64,000 nt of DNA, taken from contig CAXXFH010000003.1 in assembly GCA_963677085.2 (NCBI GenBank), positions 310,001-374,000 on the forward strand, written 5' to 3'. The notes beneath the pieces are model-generated. The model saw only the letters and a list, made by a program, of their open reading frames with translations, was not told the DNA's origin and did not search any database. A program made the position numbers and the translations under genes. The DNA is from G963677085 sp963677085. Lineage in GTDB: Bacteria; Planctomycetota; Planctomycetia; Pirellulales; Thermoguttaceae. Shown here piece after piece: positions 60,405-64,000 of this stretch. The first letter of the stretch is position 1, and every line of letters begins with the position of its first letter.

Positions 60405-63203
60405 ATGGTATCTGGTTCATCAACCTTGACTTCCCGCTTGCGGCAAGTCGCTTGGCGCTTGTGGACCCTCGGTACCACAGCCAGTGCCATTTGGGGCCTG
60501 TTCGCGGCAGTACTATTGTGGCTGGCGGGGGCTTGGCTCGATTTACTCTGGGAAATGCCGCCGGAATTGCGGTTGGCTACTTGGGCTGTCGCCGCGTTGG
60601 GCGCGACGGTGGCGATAGGAGCCGTCGTCTGGCGGACGACTCGTTCTACCCGGGCGGCAACTATTGCCTTTCGAGTCGATCGTTCAGCAGGTGCCGGTGG
60701 GCAGATCGTCACAGGCTACGACCTTCAAACAAGCGGCCTCGGCGTGCCGAACCCGGAACATGCGTCGCTCAGCCGTTACTTGGCCGATCTGGCGACAGAT
60801 CGGGCCGCGACACTCGCCGGTGAAGTCCATTTGTCGCACGCCGTTCCAATGCGACCACTTGTCCGCCCCCTGGCGATGCTTTTCGCGGTAGTCGGCGTTA
60901 TCATCTTAATCGTGATATTGCTGCCCGGCTTGGCGACAACGCAGTGGAGTCGTTTCGTCCAACCGTTTGACGATGTGCCACCCTTCAACCCTATTCATTT
61001 CGAAGTAGAACCGGGCGACGTGGCCGTTCTTTACGGCAACCGGCTCGACGTTTTTGCACGCCCCGAAGGTGGGCCGGTCGACGAAGTGGCGATGGTTCTC
61101 CAGGCGGCCGATGGCTCGATGGAACGTTTGCCGATATTTCCCGAGTCGGATGGGCGCTGGCGGGCCGTGTTGGAACGGGTAACCGACGAGGCCGACTATT
61201 TCGTGAGCGTCCATCGTGCCCGAAGTCCACGTTTTCACATCGACGTAATCAATGTGCCGCAAATTGAAGAGGTGCGTTTAACGATTTCCCCCCCTCGTTA
61301 CACGCGTGAACCAATCTACGACGGCCCGTTACCCCGCGACGGCATAACGGGCCTGCCGGGCACGAAAGTCGTAGTCCGCGCCCGCAGCAATCGTACCCTT
61401 TCTGGTGGAGAGTTGGTGATACGAAGCGAAGCCAGCACGAACAATGTCGCCATGAAATGCGACGACGCCGATCCCTACTGGGCCGGCGGCCAGTTCGAAA
61501 TCGATCACGACGGCAGTTTCGAATTTCGGCTGATCGACGTCGACGGCGTCTTGTCGACAGAGTCGTTCTCGGGTGCGATTACGGTTCTGGCCGATCAACG
61601 CCCCTTCGTACGGCTGACGGAACCGAAACGCTTCTCGCTGGCGACACCCCAGGCGACGCTGCCGATTTCAATCGATGCCGAGGACGATTACGGCATTGCC
61701 CAATTGCAGCTTTTCCGCAGCCTCAATGCATCACGTGCCCTGCCGACGGATATCGCCTTGGACGATCCCCCGCCGCGCCGGCATTACGATTCGATGCAAT
61801 TGCGGCTATACGAGTACGGCCTTCAGCCCGGCGACGAAATCCGTTTATTCGCCCGAGTCGAGGACAACAATCCGGCGGTTACTCAAGGAGCGGAAAGCGA
61901 GGTGGTCACGGTACGGATCATCTCGCAAGAGGAGTTCGAGCGGATGGTCCGCGCTCGCGAAGGCCTTCAGACACTGCTTTCGAAGTATCGTGAGGCTCAG
62001 CGTCGACTGGAGTCGCTAGCCGCGGAAATCGAGAAGCTTCGCAAGCAATTGGCCGAAGCCGACCCGAAAAGCAAGGCGTCGGAGGACTTGCGTAAAAAAC
62101 TCCAGGCACTTCTCCAAAAGCTAAAGCAGCAAGGTTCGTAAATCAGACGCTCGGCAAAGTATCTATTGCCTTATGATCTCGACAACAACTTGCGTCCGTC
62201 GTTGGAGGAATTGGCCGCTTACCTCGAACAACTTGACGAAGACACGGCCGCTCTGCTTTCAGAACTCGACGAGACAAACGAACGCTTGGCACGCCAGCTT
62301 GCCAAACTGCTGGAGAAACTGCAAACGCGTCAGAAGCAGTACGACGAAGAGGTGATGCAGCCGTTGGATGCGTTCGAACAAATGTTGCCGGTGATGGCCG
62401 ACCAATCGCGGTTTTTAATGATTGTCTTGCACCAGATGGATTTGGCCGAAAGGCTGGCATCGCTCAAAGGTCGTCGCGGCGAAGACGACCCTCGACTGAA
62501 AACACGAATGCGAGATCTCGAAGAAGAGCAACTCGAACTGCGAAACGAACTCAGCGAAGTGTTGGAGAACCTGCTCGATCACGCCGAACGCCTCTCCGAG
62601 GAGCCCGAGTTGGAACAGATCGCTGAGCAGATCAGGAAGTTTGTCCGCGACGTCGAGGACGGCGGGGCCCAGCAGGCGATGTCTGCGGCGGTCGCCGCAT
62701 TGTCCGAGTTCGACGGCGCACGCGGTTATGAAAAGGCTCAAGAGGCGGCCGATCTATTGGCGGACTTTCTGGACGTTTGCGAGCAGATGAACGGTGCGTG
62801 TCGCGGCTACATGATGGGAATTCCCCGGATTGGCGATTGCCTGGGAAATACGATTGCCCAACTGCTCGGCGAAATGGGTTGGGGCGATGGCGCCGGAGGA
62901 TATGGCGGAGGCCACAGTTCGCGCTCGGGTTGGGGACGCAGTAGCGGCCTCTACGGCGGACTGCCAGGGATGGACGAATCGTATCGCAACGGATTTGGTG
63001 AAGGCCGCGGCCGTGTGCCTAGTTCCGGACACGACGGCCACGACAACGGCCCGGGCGGCGTGAATCCGGATCAGTCAACCTGGAACGATACCGAAGCCGA
63101 ACAATCGGCCGGCGGCATGGGCGAGGGAATGATCCCCGTGCGCTATCGTCGCCGCATCGGCCAGTATTTCCGCCGTCTGGCGGAAGAGTGGCAAGATTAT
63201 TGA
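60405..63203 (+). pseudogene. DUF4175-like membrane protein with an in-frame TAA
   Basis: The ATG at 60405 starts a protein with three N-terminal helices (IWGLFAAVLLWLAGAWLDLL, LATWAVAALGATVAIGAVVW, LAMLFAVVGVIILIVILLPG), beta-rich repeats and a coiled coil (EKLRKQLAEADPKSKASEDL). TAA at 62139-62141 then interrupts the same frame, which continues as SAKYLLPYDLDNNLRPSLEE through a second coiled-coil region to 63203, ending with a glycine-rich linker and IPVRYRRRIGQYFRRLAEEW. The LPYDLDNNL block normally follows the first coiled coil without interruption in homologues as I know them. A separate start in the second half would need the TTG at 62166 and has no ribosome binding site. Confidence 0.75.
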
Positions 63204-63228
63204 AACGATCATGAGGAGAACAACCACC

Positions 63229-64000
63229 ATGCCGAACCGAGTACGCTGGATTGACACTCCGCGTCCGAAGTCGCCTGCGACCAGATTGTCTTTGATGCTG
63301 GTAGCGTTGGGAATACTCGCGTTGGCCGCGCCCCGAGTTGCCCACTCCGATGGCCCCGAAGACAAGGCGACCGGTGCGACCACTAAGGACAACGCGAAAG
63401 CCCCAGAATCGAAAACCTCCCTGCAACCAATTCCTGACTCGCGCCACGTCGGCGGCGAGCCCGACGGAATCGTTCGTGTGGCCAATCTCGTCTATGCCGG
63501 TACCAAAAGCAGTCGCTGCTTCGCCGACCACTTCCTGATTCGCGCCGAAAAGGAATCGTCGATTTCCACCAGCCGGCGATTTCACGCGGTGAAGCTTGCC
63601 AGTAACGACATTTACGACTATCCACTGCTGATCATGACGGGAGAAGGGAGTTTCCGCCTTTCCGACGCCGAACGCGAGAGTTTGAGACGTTACATCGAGC
63701 GCGGCGGTTTTCTGTTGAGTTCGGCCGGATGTTCTTCTTCGCAGTGGGACCGCTCGTTCCGCCGCGAGATCGCGAAGATCTTCCCACAACATTCGCTCAC
63801 GCCGCTCGACATGAGTCACCCGATTTTTCATATGGTTTACGAAATCAAGCAGCTGCGGGCTGCTCACGGCACTCCGCGTCCGTTGGAAGCCGTGCGGCTT
63901 GGCGGCCGCGTGGGACTGATTTACTCGCAAGATGGACTCAACGACACCGGCCACACCGAAGGCTGTTGCTGTTGCGGCGGAAACGAACTCCGTAACGCCA
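63229..64000 (+). CDS. DUF4159-domain exported protein, N-terminal part (runs off the window)
   Basis: 257 codons are open to the window end. GAGGAG at 63213-63218 precedes the ATG at 63229. A signal sequence (LSLMLVALGILALAAPRVAH) is followed by a polar linker and the DUF4159 domain: VRVANLVYAGTKSSRCFADH, YDYPLLIMTGEGSFRLSD, RYIERGGFLLSSAGCSSSQW and FRREIAKIFPQHSLTPLDMS. The cysteine cluster GCCCCGGNE near the end is striking. DUF4159 proteins commonly close the MoxR/DUF58/BatA operon in planctomycetes; their function is not known. Confidence 0.82.
   Translation, partial: MPNRVRWIDTPRPKSPATRLSLMLVALGILALAAPRVAHSDGPEDKATGATTKDNAKAPESKTSLQPIPDSRHVGGEPDGIVRVANLVYAGTKSSRCFADHFLIRAEKESSISTSRRFHAVKLASNDIYDYPLLIMTGEGSFRLSDAERESLRRYIERGGFLLSSAGCSSSQWDRSFRREIAKIFPQHSLTPLDMSHPIFHMVYEIKQLRAAHGTPRPLEAVRLGGRVGLIYSQDGLNDTGHTEGCCCCGGNELRNA

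Overview
The window looks like a chromosomal segment of a planctomycete, probably from the Pirellulales group of Planctomycetia. The reasons are three DUF1559 pseudopilin-like genes (each with a prepilin N-terminus, and an H-X9-DG motif near the C-terminus of the intact copies), small transthyretin-like lipoproteins paired with them, three PEP-CTERM proteins, a sigma factor next to a FecR/LamG protein, secreted glycoside hydrolases, a TAT-exported Gfo/Idh/MocA oxidoreductase, and a MoxR/DUF58/vWA/DUF4175-like/DUF4159 operon. No rRNA, tRNA or CRISPR array was seen.

Layout. 1-1409: two GntR-type regulators, the first truncated by the window edge. 1576-13405: a carbohydrate locus with a PEP-CTERM protein, a GH2 enzyme, DUF1559, a lipoprotein, a GH55/pectate-lyase-like beta-helix protein, a GH127 enzyme and a scrambled GH127 fragment. 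13727-18207: sigma factor, FecR-LamG protein, LamG PEP-CTERM protein, lipoprotein and DUF1559. 18208-20248: a gene-poor stretch with a DUF1559 fossil, a 97-bp palindromic element, a terminator, other repeats and a 55-residue membrane protein. 20249-32155: an ABC exporter with a C-terminal DUF1854 region and a 3024-residue cyclic beta-1,2-glucan synthase homologue, an NdvA/NdvB-like pair. 32190-37854: a LamG remnant, a divergent phosphoesterase and, on the minus strand, a glucoamylase-like protein, a broken gene and a lipoprotein. 38016-41477: a frameshifted DUF1559 gene, a XylR-type AraC regulator, four ordered direct-repeat half-sites and a divergent PEP-CTERM gene. 41794-48348: three fumarase/aspartase-superfamily lyases with signal peptides around one MmgE/PrpD protein; two of the three lyases are broken. 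48690-50003: oxidoreductase. 50161-51102: gene and transposase remnants. 51562-64000: the MoxR operon, whose moxR gene is split by two insertion sequences and which carries further lesions downstream.

How it fits together. Three times in about 40 kb a regulator, a PEP-CTERM protein, a DUF1559 protein and a transthyretin-like lipoprotein occur together, twice beside enzyme genes. This suggests separately regulated modules that combine envelope proteins with catabolic enzymes. The lyase plus MmgE/PrpD pairing resembles the known pairing of C-N lyases with iminodisuccinate epimerase, but here the proteins appear to be exported.

The window is also unusually rich in lesions: an in-frame TAG, an in-frame TAA, a 10-bp tandem duplication, three other frameshifts, two IS insertions and one small-element insertion with a target duplication. 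Either this is a decaying region or part of it reflects sequencing error. Read-level checks are needed before function is argued from the broken genes.
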